A stretch of DNA of 64,000 nucleotides from Clostridium akagii DSM 12554 (GCF_000686725.1 NZ_JMLK01000007.1:309470-373469); one strand, 5' to 3'; positions 52,522 to 62,091 are shown, counted from the first letter of the stretch. The notes: a model not told the origin generated them from the sequence alone. Numbers and translations: made by a program.

Positions 52522-53025
52522 ATGCCATTAAAGAATATTAACCAGCCGCCAATTATTAAAATTGATACCAATCTAAGATTAATAGTTCTAGATAAAAGTG
52601 ATTGGATAGTCGCGTTAAAATGGTATCATAATCCTAAAATACTATATTACTCTGAAGGTATTACTGACGAAAAAACTTATGATATAGATACAATCAATAG
52701 AATGTATGAATACTTAAGCAACATAGGTGAGTTATATTTTATTGAAATAAATGAAAATAATAAATGGGTATTAATTGGTGATGTAACACTATCAGAAAAA
52801 AATATGCCGATTATTATAGGCGACGAATACTATTGGGGCAAAGGAATAGGTTATATTGTAATTAATACGCTCATAAATAGGGCAAAAGTAATAGGTATAA
52901 CCAAAATAAATATCCCCACAATATATTCATATAATAAACGTTCACAAAATTTGTTTAAGTCAATTGGATTCATTGAACTAAATACCAGCAATCCGAATAA
53001 ATCATATGTTTTAAATATAATATAA
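52522..53025 (+). CDS. GNAT-family acetyltransferase
   Basis: This 167-residue protein has a GNAT fold of RimJ/RimL style: a substrate-side N-half (WIVALKWYHNPKILYYSEG), beta strands LIGDVTLSEKNMPIIIGDEYYWGKGIGYIVI with the acetyl-CoA pyrophosphate loop (WGKGIGY), and the closing YSYNKRSQNLFKSIGFIE. AGGAGATATT precedes the ATG. The acceptor is unknown. It may modify a small molecule or antibiotic, given the resistance-like genes that follow. Confidence 0.88.
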   Translation: MPLKNINQPPIIKIDTNLRLIVLDKSDWIVALKWYHNPKILYYSEGITDEKTYDIDTINRMYEYLSNIGELYFIEINENNKWVLIGDVTLSEKNMPIIIGDEYYWGKGIGYIVINTLINRAKVIGITKINIPTIYSYNKRSQNLFKSIGFIELNTSNPNKSYVLNII

Positions 53026-53224
53026 TGTTTGTAAAATTAAAAGAATATGGTAGTTTAGACTATAAAAGATCATTAAATAAAATATTGTGCTTATTTGTAT
53101 TTAGTTATACGTGTCTTGAGACACAGCTAGTATCAGTCACTTATAGGGCTAGTGTGGGTGGCCATGAATTCCAAAATACTCTTGTCCACACATCATTTGC
53201 AATTTGGGAAATTTTTCAAATAAG

Positions 53225-53253
53225 TTGACTCATATGGTAATATATGGTAATAT
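53225..53253 (+). promoter_or_regulatory. SigA promoter of leader peptide-methyltransferase operon
   Basis: TTGACT (53225) and TAATAT (53248) are spaced by 17 bases. They lie over the end of a doubtful 67-codon frame, arguing that the frame is not a gene. Confidence 0.65.
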
Positions 53254-53301
53254 AAATTTACAACATAAAAGCTAAATATATCCTAAAGGAGGCTAATTGT
53301 T

Positions 53302-53337
53302 ATGAAAGATTCCGTTATTGTTATTATTATTTTCTAA
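53302..53337 (+). CDS. Leader peptide of 11 residues
   Basis: The frame MKDSVIVIIIF ends with TAA. It is preceded by a strong ribosome-binding site (AAAGGAGG), far better than needed by chance. It lies between a promoter and a long hairpin, upstream of a methyltransferase-MFS pair. This recalls the leader peptides of inducible ribosome-targeting antibiotic resistance genes. Confidence 0.6.
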   Translation: MKDSVIVIIIF

Positions 53338-53347
53338 TTGCAAATTT

Positions 53348-53392
53348 TATATAAACAATAGTATAGATTTAATCTGTATTATTGTTTATATA
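53348..53392 (+). promoter_or_regulatory. Long hairpin after leader peptide
   Basis: Two 22-base arms (53348-53369, 53371-53392) pair fully, including G-U pairs, starting ten bases after the leader stop. There is no T run, so it may act as an attenuator, a translation switch or an mRNA stabiliser for the downstream genes. Confidence 0.6.
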
Positions 53393-53423
53393 CCTACATT
53401 ATATTCTTACATAGGAGGGAATT

Positions 53424-54173
53424 ATGGAAAACTACTTTGATAATACCTATATTAATTTTTACAATGATTATTTAAATGAATCAATAACAAATGAAGAAGT
53501 AGACTTTATTAAAAGTTTTATTGACAAATCTGATAAAGTATTAGATTTATGTTGTGGACATGGTAGACATACAATAAACTTAAAAAAGTCAGGGGTAGAT
53601 GTTGTAGGAATAGATAATAGTATACAAGCAATAGAATATGCAAAAGCTGAAGCAACTAAAAATAATTTAGGCGAGGATATGTTTAAAACTGTTGATATAC
53701 TGAAAGATAGTATACACGAAAAATATGATGTGATAATTTTATTAGGTAATTCGTTAGGGTTATTTTTGAATGAAGATTGTAATGTTTTAGAAAAAGTCAG
53801 AAAAGCTCTAAAACCGGAAGGATATTTTATTTTAGATTTAACTAATAGAGATTATATTCTAAAAAATTGGCAACCCAATTATTGGCTAGAGAAAAATAAT
53901 AACTTTTGTTTACATAAAAATAGTATTGATTTTAAAAATAATGTATTGGAATTAAAAGAATTTCGTATAGTAAATAATTCGATTCAAAAATATGAATGTA
54001 AAACAAATTTATATTCTTTTTATGATATTAACTCAAAAATCAGCAAAAGTGGTTTTAACTTAGTTGAATCTTATGGCGGTTATAATAAGGAAGAGCTAAG
54101 TGTGAATTCCACATCTCTTCTTATGGTTTTAAATATAAAAAAAGATGATAGTGATGAATTTAAAAAAAAATAG
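53424..54173 (+). CDS. SAM-dependent methyltransferase
   Basis: The 249-residue class I methyltransferase shows motif I VLDLCCGHGRHTINL, the acidic residue in VVGIDNSIQAIEYA, and motif IV/post-I YDVIILLGNSLGLF, with a C-terminal substrate domain. AGGAGGG precedes the ATG. Its last codons run through an A9 tract into the start region of the MFS gene. A small-molecule (possibly antibiotic) substrate is inferred from the downstream exporter and leader peptide. It is not an Erm-type rRNA methylase by motif. Confidence 0.85.
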   Translation: MENYFDNTYINFYNDYLNESITNEEVDFIKSFIDKSDKVLDLCCGHGRHTINLKKSGVDVVGIDNSIQAIEYAKAEATKNNLGEDMFKTVDILKDSIHEKYDVIILLGNSLGLFLNEDCNVLEKVRKALKPEGYFILDLTNRDYILKNWQPNYWLEKNNNFCLHKNSIDFKNNVLELKEFRIVNNSIQKYECKTNLYSFYDINSKISKSGFNLVESYGGYNKEELSVNSTSLLMVLNIKKDDSDEFKKK

Positions 54174-54205
54174 CAAAAGGCAGTTGGAAATCTAAAGCTC
54201 TTCTA

Positions 54206-55393
54206 TTGCTATTAAGTAACGGGTTTTCATCCATAGGAGATTACATTTATTTAGTTGCTATTAATATCATTATTTTAGAAAAAACTAATTCACTATTAGC
54301 AGTATCATGTATATGGATAATACCATATATATCATCAATATTAACAAAATTCTGGTCTGGCAGTATAACTGATAGATATAATAAAAAGAAAATGATGATA
54401 CTTGCTAATATAGTTAATGGTTTAATATTATTTTCAATGGCAAATATCAATAGTATAATGATTATTTATATATTAATATTTTTACTTAATATAAGTATAG
54501 CTATATTAGGGTCGGTATCTCTTCCATATACAACTGAAAATATACCTCAAGATCAAAGGAAAAGATTTAATTCCATTCAGGGTATGCTAACCAATGGTTC
54601 TATTGTTATCGGACCTGCTATTTCTGCGTTTATACTTAGATTTTCAAATGGTTCAATAGCAATTATAGTAAATGCAATAACATTTTTTGCATCAGCTATA
54701 TTTTTAAGCTTTATGCCTAAAATTCATAAGAAGGTCATTAATAAAAATAAAGAAAATATCAAGGCAAAATTGATAAATGATTGGAAAGATATTTACGATT
54801 TTATGCTACGTAAAAATTTAAAATTCACTATATTAAATTTATTATTTATAATCATTGTTTCTATGGGCGTGGCATTAGATTCTCAAGAAGTAGTTTTTGC
54901 TAAAAAAATACTAAATCTAAACTATTCACAATACAGTTTATTGTTCATGATAGCTGGTGTTGGATATGTTTGTGGTTCTGCTTTTGTTATTCCGTTATTA
55001 AACAAAGTGTCTAGTAATAATCTTTTAAAGATCGGTTCAATATTTAGTGCAATTGGATTTATCATTTATTCAACTTCAACTTCATTCATTATGGCAATGA
55101 TTGGATTTTTTATTTTAGGTTTTTTTCAGTCACAGTTTAATACAGGATACTTAACGCGGCTACAAGAAACTGTTCCTTTAGATATATTAGGAAGAATTTT
55201 TAGTAGTATTTCATTTTTTCAAAGTATAGTAATGATTACTTTTATGATTTTAATTGGACTATTATCAAATTATTTTGGAATAAAGTATGTAATAATAATA
55301 AGTACGTTTTTAATACTTATTATTTCAATTGTAATGGCTAGTGTGATTTCTTTTAGTGAACTTCAAGATAAAAGATTAAAAATAAAAGATTAA
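54206..55393 (+). CDS. MFS efflux transporter (possibly N-terminally frameshifted)
   Basis: The protein of about 395 residues has 12 helices and is similar in style to macrolide-type (Mef) and other drug exporters: FSSIGDYIYLVAINIIILEKT, motif A-like GSITDRYNKKKMM, TTENIPQDQRKRFNSIQG. The frame opens only at a TTG (54206) without a good site. If the A9 run at 54162-54170 had eight A residues, an ATG at 54152 would read MNLKKIAKGSWKSKALL into this frame, a normal N-terminus. Either slippage, mutation or a sequencing slip is possible. Confidence 0.82.
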   Translation: MLLSNGFSSIGDYIYLVAINIIILEKTNSLLAVSCIWIIPYISSILTKFWSGSITDRYNKKKMMILANIVNGLILFSMANINSIMIIYILIFLLNISIAILGSVSLPYTTENIPQDQRKRFNSIQGMLTNGSIVIGPAISAFILRFSNGSIAIIVNAITFFASAIFLSFMPKIHKKVINKNKENIKAKLINDWKDIYDFMLRKNLKFTILNLLFIIIVSMGVALDSQEVVFAKKILNLNYSQYSLLFMIAGVGYVCGSAFVIPLLNKVSSNNLLKIGSIFSAIGFIIYSTSTSFIMAMIGFFILGFFQSQFNTGYLTRLQETVPLDILGRIFSSISFFQSIVMITFMILIGLLSNYFGIKYVIIISTFLILIISIVMASVISFSELQDKRLKIKD

Positions 55394-55408
55394 AAATAAA
55401 AGATTAAA
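55363..55408 (+). repeat. 14-bp tandem repeat at the MFS stop codon
   Basis: AAAATAAAAGATTA-type units occur three times in a row, spanning the MFS stop. The repeats encode the K/I/D tail and could have arisen by slippage. Confidence 0.6.
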
Positions 55409-55550
55409 ATATAGTGGTGCAACAAACGAAACCGATAAAGCTCACTCTAAAGACTATAATTCCATAAGCTTTCGGTTGTGGTGCTTGAATAAAACTATTA
55501 TAAATAGGCGATTTACATGTGTTTATAAGATAAAATACATCTAGATCATT

Positions 55551-55616
55551 AATATGCTCCCCTTTCTGGTAACAGATTTTTTATTATTTAATCTGTCTAC
55601 TTTAAGGGGAGCATAT
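55551..55616. other. Large inverted repeat in the intergenic gap 55394-55775
   Basis: TATGCTCCCCTT and AAGGGGAGCATA are perfectly complementary, with a nested CAGATT/AATCTG pair. A bidirectional terminator or protective hairpin is possible. The rest of the gap holds an (ATT)n tract (about 55637-55660) and nothing else I recognise. Confidence 0.6.
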
Positions 55617-55775
55617 TACTATGTCCTTAATCTGCTTATTATTATTATTATTATTATGAATTCAAATGACTAACCTCTATCATTGTTGCCACTTCCTTGA
55701 AAAATACTCGTATCATATTTTTAAGATAAGAGTCTTTAACCATAAAAAAACAAATAATTTAATACTATTTATTTT

Positions 55776-56447
55776 TTAATAAATTGGTTTCGATACATAA
55801 ATCCATTTTAAAAAATCTATGACTTTGCTAACGTGGGCAGAATTTGATATTATACACATTACTTTATTTTTTGAATCGAAATTTATGAACTTTAAAACAG
55901 GAAGATTTTCCACATTTATACCATAAGGTTCATCAGTTTTGTCTAAGGCTTTTATTTTACCATTGACCAAAGAGGAATCAGTTAGATGGAGACTGGAAAA
56001 ATCAGGAATAGTTGACAGCTTCATAAATAGACCCTGTTTAACATAGGTGTCAAAATCTTTTTTATCTAGTATTACAATATCTACTTGTCGTGTATCAATT
56101 GAAGCTGTAAGTTTTTGCCAAGTAATTGAGTTAGTATCATCCTGAGGATCATCATTTGTTTGTAAAAATTCAAAAGTAATATCTTTCTTTTTCTTGTAAG
56201 TTTTAATAAGAGTATCATCTGCTTTATTTTTGAGTTGCTCTTGTTTATCTGCATCTACATATTTACCTATTAATGTTATATTTAGCACAGCTTCTTTGCT
56301 ATTAATTATATTTACTAAAAAGAAGGAAATACTTACCAACAACACTATTATTACTGTAATATGAAATTTATAATAATATAAAATATAATTTATTTTTTCT
56401 TTCAAATTCATACTTCTAAGTCTTTCTTTTGTACTTAAATGTTCCAT
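55776..56447 (-). CDS. Membrane-anchored extracytoplasmic protein of unknown function
   Basis: This 223-residue protein has one N-terminal helix (FHITVIIVLLVSISFFLVNII) and an extracellular domain with a solute-binding-like alternation of strands (VLNITLIGKYVDADKQ, DITFEFLQTN, VDIVILDKKDFDTYVKQGLFMKLS). It is divergent from the sugar ABC operon, and similar proteins sit beside LplB/YesL clusters in clostridia. It may assist the lipoprotein or sensing. AGGTGAATT precedes the ATG. Confidence 0.7.
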   Translation of the reverse strand: MEHLSTKERLRSMNLKEKINYILYYYKFHITVIIVLLVSISFFLVNIINSKEAVLNITLIGKYVDADKQEQLKNKADDTLIKTYKKKKDITFEFLQTNDDPQDDTNSITWQKLTASIDTRQVDIVILDKKDFDTYVKQGLFMKLSTIPDFSSLHLTDSSLVNGKIKALDKTDEPYGINVENLPVLKFINFDSKNKVMCIISNSAHVSKVIDFLKWIYVSKPIY

Positions 56448-56756
56448 TTTTAATTCACCTTCTTTTTATTTTATGTAATAGAATTGAAGATAATTTTTAG
56501 CAAAGCGATTTATTATTTTTTAGAATATGCATTAATGCATATTCTATTGCGACAATAAAAAACATAAACCATAACTTATATTAATGTACAATAAGTAGGA
56601 TTAAAATACAATATAAAATAAAAAAAATAAGTTTTTGTAAAATGAGAAAAAATAAGTTTTTGGTAATTTTATATAAAAAGCAATCCCCGTATATTAGAAA
56701 TTAGGTCTAATGTTTAATACTAGAGAATGATGTATGAGGTGTGTATGATAAAAAAG

Positions 56757-56817
56757 TTGACAAGTAATATTTAAAATGATAATATAAAAATATAGTTTAT
56801 GAATACGTATTCATAAA
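56757..56817 (+). promoter_or_regulatory. Promoter and 22-bp palindromic operator of fructan ABC operon
   Basis: TTGACA (56757) and TAATAT (56780) are spaced by 17 bases. A perfect 22-base palindrome (56796-56817, core ATGAATACGTATTCAT) starts ten bases after the -10, across the expected start point. A LacI- or AraR/GntR-type repressor is the likely binder. The regulator gene is not in this window. Confidence 0.75.
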
Positions 56818-56896
56818 GAAAAAACAAACGCCAAGAGAAGGTGAAATCCGTAGTAATAACCCACTGTTTCAAAATTAATAGTAAAGGAGCATTTCT

Positions 56897-57868
56897 ATGA
56901 CTTTGATTAAAACTGAAGGTAATGTAAAAAAATTAAAACAAAATAGTTTGATTAAACATGAAAATAATACCAAAAAATTAAAGTATATAAGAGATAATTA
57001 TCAGCTATATTTATTTATATTACCAGCATTGGTGCTTACCATTATATTTAAATATGTACCTATGTACGGTACAGTAATAGCATTTAAAGCCTACAACCCT
57101 TTAAATGGTATTATAGGAAGTCCTTGGATTGGTTGGGATAATTTTAAGCAATTTGCAACAACCCCAGATTTCATGAATATGCTATTAAGTACTTTAAAAT
57201 TGAGTGCCTATGGTCTATTGTTTGGTTTTCCAATACCAATTATTTTAGCACTTATGATGCATAGAGTTAAAAGTGTTGGACTTAAGAAAAAGATGCAACT
57301 TATATTATACGCACCAAATTTTATTTCATCGGTAGTTATTGTAGGTATGATTTTCATTTTTTTATCTCCAATAGGACCCATAAATCAAATTATTACCCTA
57401 TTAGGTGGCAAGAGTGTGAATTTTATGACCGAACCTGGTTGGTTTAGACCAATTTATATTATAAGTGGTATTTGGCAAGGTGCTGGATGGGCGTCTATAG
57501 TATATCTTGCTGGACTTTCCAATGTGTCACAAGATCAACTGGATGCTGCATTAATAGATGGAGCAAATATTTTTCAACAAATTAGACATGTGGATTTTCC
57601 AGCTATCAAAGCAATAACTGTTATACAGTTTATTCTAGCAGCTGGGAATATCATGAGCATTGGTTTTGAAAAAGCATTTTTAATGCAAACATCCATGAAT
57701 ATTTCAACCTCTGAAATTTTGCCTACATATGTTTATAAGATAGGTTTACAAATGGGAGATTATGGGTATTCAACTGCTATAGGTCTTTTTAATTCTGTAA
57801 TCAATGTAATATTGCTTATAGCTGTTAACAAAGTTGTGAAGAAATTAAATGATGGACAAGGGCTATAA
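56897..57868 (+). CDS. lplB: ABC transporter permease, LplB family
   Basis: The 323-residue inner-membrane component has six helices, with the permease EAA loop near DQLDAALIDGANIFQQIRHVDFPAIK. The long first loop (YVPMYGTVIAFKAYNPLNGI) is typical of LplB partners in complex-carbohydrate uptake. It pairs with the YtcP-type permease 24 bases downstream and a lipoprotein. No ATPase gene is in the operon, so a shared MsmX-type ATPase is expected. AAGGAG precedes the ATG. Confidence 0.93.
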   Translation: MTLIKTEGNVKKLKQNSLIKHENNTKKLKYIRDNYQLYLFILPALVLTIIFKYVPMYGTVIAFKAYNPLNGIIGSPWIGWDNFKQFATTPDFMNMLLSTLKLSAYGLLFGFPIPIILALMMHRVKSVGLKKKMQLILYAPNFISSVVIVGMIFIFLSPIGPINQIITLLGGKSVNFMTEPGWFRPIYIISGIWQGAGWASIVYLAGLSNVSQDQLDAALIDGANIFQQIRHVDFPAIKAITVIQFILAAGNIMSIGFEKAFLMQTSMNISTSEILPTYVYKIGLQMGDYGYSTAIGLFNSVINVILLIAVNKVVKKLNDGQGL

Positions 57869-57892
57869 TTACAAAGATAAAGGAGGAGAGAA

Positions 57893-58777
57893 ATGTATAA
57901 AGGAATATCCAAAACTGATAGGATTATATTAATTTTAAATAATGTATTGCTTGTGATGTTAGTTATTTGTGTATTGGTACCATTAATATATGTAGTAGCT
58001 GCATCTTTTACAAAACCCAATGCATTGTTAAATAGTGGACTTACAATAAATCCCGCTGATTGGACATTAGAAGGTTACAAGAAGGTATTTAGTGATCCAG
58101 AAATGCTAATAGGTTTCAGAAATTCAGTATTTTACGCAGTAGCGTTTTCATTTATTTCAGTTATATTAACTTTGTTTGCTGCATATCCGTTATCCATAGA
58201 AAATTTTGTAGGTAGAAAAACTCTTATGACAATTTTTGTTATCACAATGTTTTTTAATGGCGGTCTTATACCAACATATTTAGTAGTAAAAAATTTAAAT
58301 ATGTTAGATAGTGTTTGGGCAATTCTCTTACCGGGTGCCATTAATGTATGGAATCTTATATTAGCTAGAACATATTTTCAAGGTATTCCAAAGGAGTTAA
58401 GAGAAGCTTCTATAGTTGATGGTTCAAGTGATACTCAGTATTTTTTTAAGATATTATTACCATTATGTAAACCAATAATTGCGGTATTAGTATTATATCA
58501 ATTTGTTGCTCAATGGAATTCATATTTTGATGCTATGATTTATTTAAAAAACACTAATTTAGAACCATTACAGATTGTACTTAGATCAATTCTGGTTCAA
58601 AATCAAACTACTTTAAATATAGGAAGTGACGCTGCAAGCACAGCTCAGTTACAGCAAATAGCTCAGATGATTAAATATTCAAGTATTGTTGTTTCAAGTT
58701 TACCATTAATAATAATGTACCCTTTCTTCCAAAAATATTTTGAAGAAGGTATATTAGTTGGATCTATAAAAGGATAA
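57893..58777 (+). CDS. ytcP: ABC transporter permease, YtcP family
   Basis: The 294-residue protein has six helices and the EAA loop PKELREASIVDGSSDTQYFFKILLPLCKP. Blocks such as TMFFNGGLIPTYLVVKNLNMLDSVWA are typical of YtcP. It is co-transcribed with lplB and is the second half of the membrane channel. GGAGGAG precedes the ATG. Confidence 0.93.
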   Translation: MYKGISKTDRIILILNNVLLVMLVICVLVPLIYVVAASFTKPNALLNSGLTINPADWTLEGYKKVFSDPEMLIGFRNSVFYAVAFSFISVILTLFAAYPLSIENFVGRKTLMTIFVITMFFNGGLIPTYLVVKNLNMLDSVWAILLPGAINVWNLILARTYFQGIPKELREASIVDGSSDTQYFFKILLPLCKPIIAVLVLYQFVAQWNSYFDAMIYLKNTNLEPLQIVLRSILVQNQTTLNIGSDAASTAQLQQIAQMIKYSSIVVSSLPLIIMYPFFQKYFEEGILVGSIKG

Positions 58778-58904
58778 TAACACCATATAAATTTGTTTAA
58801 ATCATCTTTTGTAGCATAAATGATATTGTATATGGTTGCAGGAGAGTTAACAATAAAGTTAATGATTTAAAGTATCATAAAAAATTTAAAGCGGGGGTAT
58901 TTAA

Positions 58905-60554
58905 ATGAAAAAAATTAATTTGGTAGTAAGTTTAGCACTAGTTGTTAGCATGCTAGCAACAGGGTGTGGGGCAAGCGGAAGTAAATCTAGTACATCTGGA
59001 ACTTCAAAAGCCAAGGGAACAAACTCATCACAGGGATATGGACTTACTAACGTGAGCTTTCCTTTGAAAAGTAAGGTGACTATGAAGTTTTTGACACATA
59101 GTTCGGCTTTGGCACCAAGTGATCCTAATAAAAAGTTGATTTTCCAAAGGCTTGAAAAATCTACAGGTGTTCATATTGATTGGACAAATTATACTGATGA
59201 TTCATTTAATGATAAAAGAAATTTGGAACTCGCAAGTGGAGACCTTCCGGATGCAATTTTTGATACTAATGGTATGACTGATAATGATATATTAAAATAT
59301 TCATCACAAGGTGTTATTGTTCCTTTGGATAATTTAATAAATAAAGACATGCCAAACCTTAAGAAAATTCTTGGTACTAATCCTGAATATAAATCAATGA
59401 TAACAGCACCAGATGGACATATTTATTCATTACCATGGATTGAAGAACTCGGAACAGGCAAAAATGCTATTCAAGCTTTAGATGATACGCCTTGGATAAA
59501 TAAGAAATGGCTAGATGAATTAGGACTACCAATGCCAACAACTACAGATGACTTAGAAAAAGATCTTCTTGCTTTCAAAAATAACGCAGCAAAGCTAGGT
59601 ACTAATGTAATTCCAATGTCTTTCATGATTAATCATCAAGGGGAAGATCCTTCAATGCTTCTTGGAGCTTTCGGAATGGGTGATAACGATGATCATTATA
59701 TGGTTACAAATGATAAAAAAGTAGTTTATTCTACAACTCAACCTGGATATAAAACTGGAATAGAATGGATGAATAAACTTGAAAATGAAGGTTTGATAGA
59801 TAAGGAAGCATTCACTCAAGATTGGAATACTTATGAAGCAAAAGGTACAGCTAAACGTTATGGATTATATTTTACTTGGGATAAAGCAAATATTTCAGGA
59901 GCATCTGATGATTATGTTCAGTTGCCTGCATTAAAAGGACCAGACGGACAGATAAATGTGCCACGAACTAATGGTATTGGTTTTGACAGAAATAGGGCAG
60001 TAATCACAAGTTCAGATCAAAATCTTGACTTAACTGCTAAGTGGTTTGATCAACTTTATGCACCCGTTCAATCAGTTCAAGACAACTGGGGTACCTATGG
60101 AGATAAAACACAACAAAATATTTTTGAAATGACGAGTCAAGGAAATTTAAAACATTTACCACTTTCAGGAACTGCACCTGTTGAATTAAGGCAGAAGACA
60201 TGTGTAGGTGGACCTTTAGCAGTACTAAATAGTTATTTTGGTAATCAGACTACAAAGCCAGCCGATGCTGCTTGGAGAATTAATATTTTACAAACAACTT
60301 ATGTACCATATATGAAAACTACTTATAACTATCCTCTTGTTTTCATGAATTCAACTGATGAATCTCAAGTAACACAACTTGATACAGCAGTTAAAACATA
60401 TACAGAAAGAATGAAAGCACAATGGATATTAAAAGGTGGAATAGATACTGATTGGAATAGTTATCTAAACACAATGAACCAAACAGGACTTACTAAGTTA
60501 CTCACTACCAAGCAGAAATATTTAGATACTTATTTTAAGGCTCAAAAAAAATAA
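58905..60554 (+). CDS. lplA: Sugar-binding lipoprotein (LplA-type)
   Basis: The 549-residue solute-binding protein has a signal peptide ending in a lipobox (SMLATGC), with Cys21 lipidated, a Ser/Thr-rich linker and a type 1 extracellular binding domain (DLPDAIFDTNGMTDNDILKYSSQGVIVPLD, NGIGFDRNRAVI). Length is typical for LplA-like proteins that bind oligosaccharides. The GH32 gene downstream points to fructans or fructo-oligosaccharides. GCGGGGG precedes the ATG. A long hairpin follows at about 60585-60632. Confidence 0.92.
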   Translation: MKKINLVVSLALVVSMLATGCGASGSKSSTSGTSKAKGTNSSQGYGLTNVSFPLKSKVTMKFLTHSSALAPSDPNKKLIFQRLEKSTGVHIDWTNYTDDSFNDKRNLELASGDLPDAIFDTNGMTDNDILKYSSQGVIVPLDNLINKDMPNLKKILGTNPEYKSMITAPDGHIYSLPWIEELGTGKNAIQALDDTPWINKKWLDELGLPMPTTTDDLEKDLLAFKNNAAKLGTNVIPMSFMINHQGEDPSMLLGAFGMGDNDDHYMVTNDKKVVYSTTQPGYKTGIEWMNKLENEGLIDKEAFTQDWNTYEAKGTAKRYGLYFTWDKANISGASDDYVQLPALKGPDGQINVPRTNGIGFDRNRAVITSSDQNLDLTAKWFDQLYAPVQSVQDNWGTYGDKTQQNIFEMTSQGNLKHLPLSGTAPVELRQKTCVGGPLAVLNSYFGNQTTKPADAAWRINILQTTYVPYMKTTYNYPLVFMNSTDESQVTQLDTAVKTYTERMKAQWILKGGIDTDWNSYLNTMNQTGLTKLLTTKQKYLDTYFKAQKK

Positions 60555-60584
60555 CTCGTATTAATAATTGCTTAAAATTTACAA

Positions 60585-60632
60585 ATAAGAATAAGTTATG
60601 TGTAATAAATACATGCATATAACTTATTCTTA
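60585..60632 (+). terminator. Hairpin between lipoprotein and GH32 genes
   Basis: ATAAGAATAAGTTATGTG pairs with CATATAACTTATTCTTAT around a 13-base loop. It may end transcripts partially or stabilise the abundant lipoprotein mRNA. Confidence 0.6.
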
Positions 60633-60699
60633 TATATAAACAGAAAAAATATACATGATAGATTAAACGATTTTAAATTAATTATGACGGAGGGAAAAC

Positions 60700-62091
60700 A
60701 TGGATCTATATAAACCACAATATCATTTTATACCAGAAAAAAATTGGATGAATGATCCCAATGGGCCCATATATTACAAAGGAAAATACCATTTGTTTTA
60801 TCAACATAATCCTAATGATTATCATTGGGATACAATGCATTGGGGGCATGCTGTTAGTGAAGATTTAGTTCACTGGGAACATCTTCCTATAGCTTTAACT
60901 CCTTCAAATGAATTAGGAGAAACACATTGTTTTTCTGGTTGTGCTGTGATAAATAACGATGGACTTCCAACAATATTTTACACAAGTATAGGTGAAAACG
61001 AAAGAAATGGAAAAGATGGAGCGCAGCAATGGATGGCCGTTAGTCATGATGATATGATTACTTGGGAAAAATATGATTCAAACCCTGTATTAAAATTAAA
61101 ATTACATGGAAAAATGAATATAAAAGAATGGCGTGATCCATTCATTTGGAAAGAAAATGAAGTTTGGTACATGGTATTAGGTGGGGGCTGTGAAGAGAAA
61201 GGTTGTGTTCTAATATACAGTTCTTTGGATCTTATGAATTGGAAATTCTTAAATAAAATGTTTGAAGCACCTGAGTTTAAGTTTTTAGAATGTCCTAACA
61301 TGATAAAATTCGGTGATAAGTATGTACTGGTTTATTCTCCAAGTGATATAGTTAGATATCATGTAGGAACTTTAAACGAAGATTTTACATTTATATCAGA
61401 ATATGAAGGAATATTAGATAATAGTGGGTGGGAAGGCTTTTATGCTCCTAATACATTAATAGATCCTATTGGAAGAAAAATAATGTGGGGTTGGATGACA
61501 GAAGTTTCCAGAGGAGATTTTGAAGGAGCTAACGGATGGGCCGGTGCTCAATCTATTCCTAGAGTACTTACTTTAGACTCACATAACTCACTAAAAATGG
61601 AACCATTATCTGAGTATGAGATGCTTAGATATGATGAGGAATCATATAATAATAAAATCATTAATAAAAACAAGATAATTTTAAAAAGCAAGGGTAGAGC
61701 ATTAGAAATAAAAATTACAATTAAAATAAATGGAGATGAAGATTTCTCTTTAAATGTGTTTGAATCACCTGATAATGTAGAAACAACAACAATTAGATAT
61801 GATGCAGTAGTAGGAGAAATTTTTGTGGATAGAAGTAAGTCCAGCATTTCTGAACAGGTGCATAAAACTATACTTAAGTCTCCATTGAAAAAAGAAGTTG
61901 GACAATTACTTAGTATTCGTGTATTTGTTGATCATTCAATTATTGAAGTTTTTGCTGATAGTGAGATTTGTTTGTCAACAAGAATATATCCTACACTGGA
62001 GAACAGTGAAAATGTAAGCCTAGAACTTAACAAAGGAAATGAATTAAATATACAAGAACTTAGCTTGTGGAAAATGAAGAGTATTTGGTGA
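60700..62091 (+). CDS. GH32 fructan hydrolase / sucrose-6-phosphate hydrolase type
   Basis: The 463-residue enzyme of glycoside hydrolase family 32 has the five-blade propeller with the catalytic triad Asp19 (WMNDPNG), Asp146 (EWRDPF) and Glu197 (ECPN). A C-terminal beta-sandwich with VFVDHSIIEVFAD follows. There is no signal peptide, so it acts in the cytosol on imported fructo-oligosaccharides or sucrose. AGGGAGG-like GGAGGG precedes the ATG. Confidence 0.95.
   Translation: MDLYKPQYHFIPEKNWMNDPNGPIYYKGKYHLFYQHNPNDYHWDTMHWGHAVSEDLVHWEHLPIALTPSNELGETHCFSGCAVINNDGLPTIFYTSIGENERNGKDGAQQWMAVSHDDMITWEKYDSNPVLKLKLHGKMNIKEWRDPFIWKENEVWYMVLGGGCEEKGCVLIYSSLDLMNWKFLNKMFEAPEFKFLECPNMIKFGDKYVLVYSPSDIVRYHVGTLNEDFTFISEYEGILDNSGWEGFYAPNTLIDPIGRKIMWGWMTEVSRGDFEGANGWAGAQSIPRVLTLDSHNSLKMEPLSEYEMLRYDEESYNNKIINKNKIILKSKGRALEIKITIKINGDEDFSLNVFESPDNVETTTIRYDAVVGEIFVDRSKSSISEQVHKTILKSPLKKEVGQLLSIRVFVDHSIIEVFADSEICLSTRIYPTLENSENVSLELNKGNELNIQELSLWKMKSIW

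Noticed and set aside
53025..53228. 67-codon frame between the GNAT and methyltransferase genes
   Set aside because: It has no ribosome-binding site, overlaps the GNAT stop, shows no family features, and its 3' end is covered by a good promoter.
55637..55660. (ATT)n microsatellite as a functional element
   Set aside because: A short AT-rich tract of this kind is expected by chance or slippage in such DNA, and nothing ties it to a gene.
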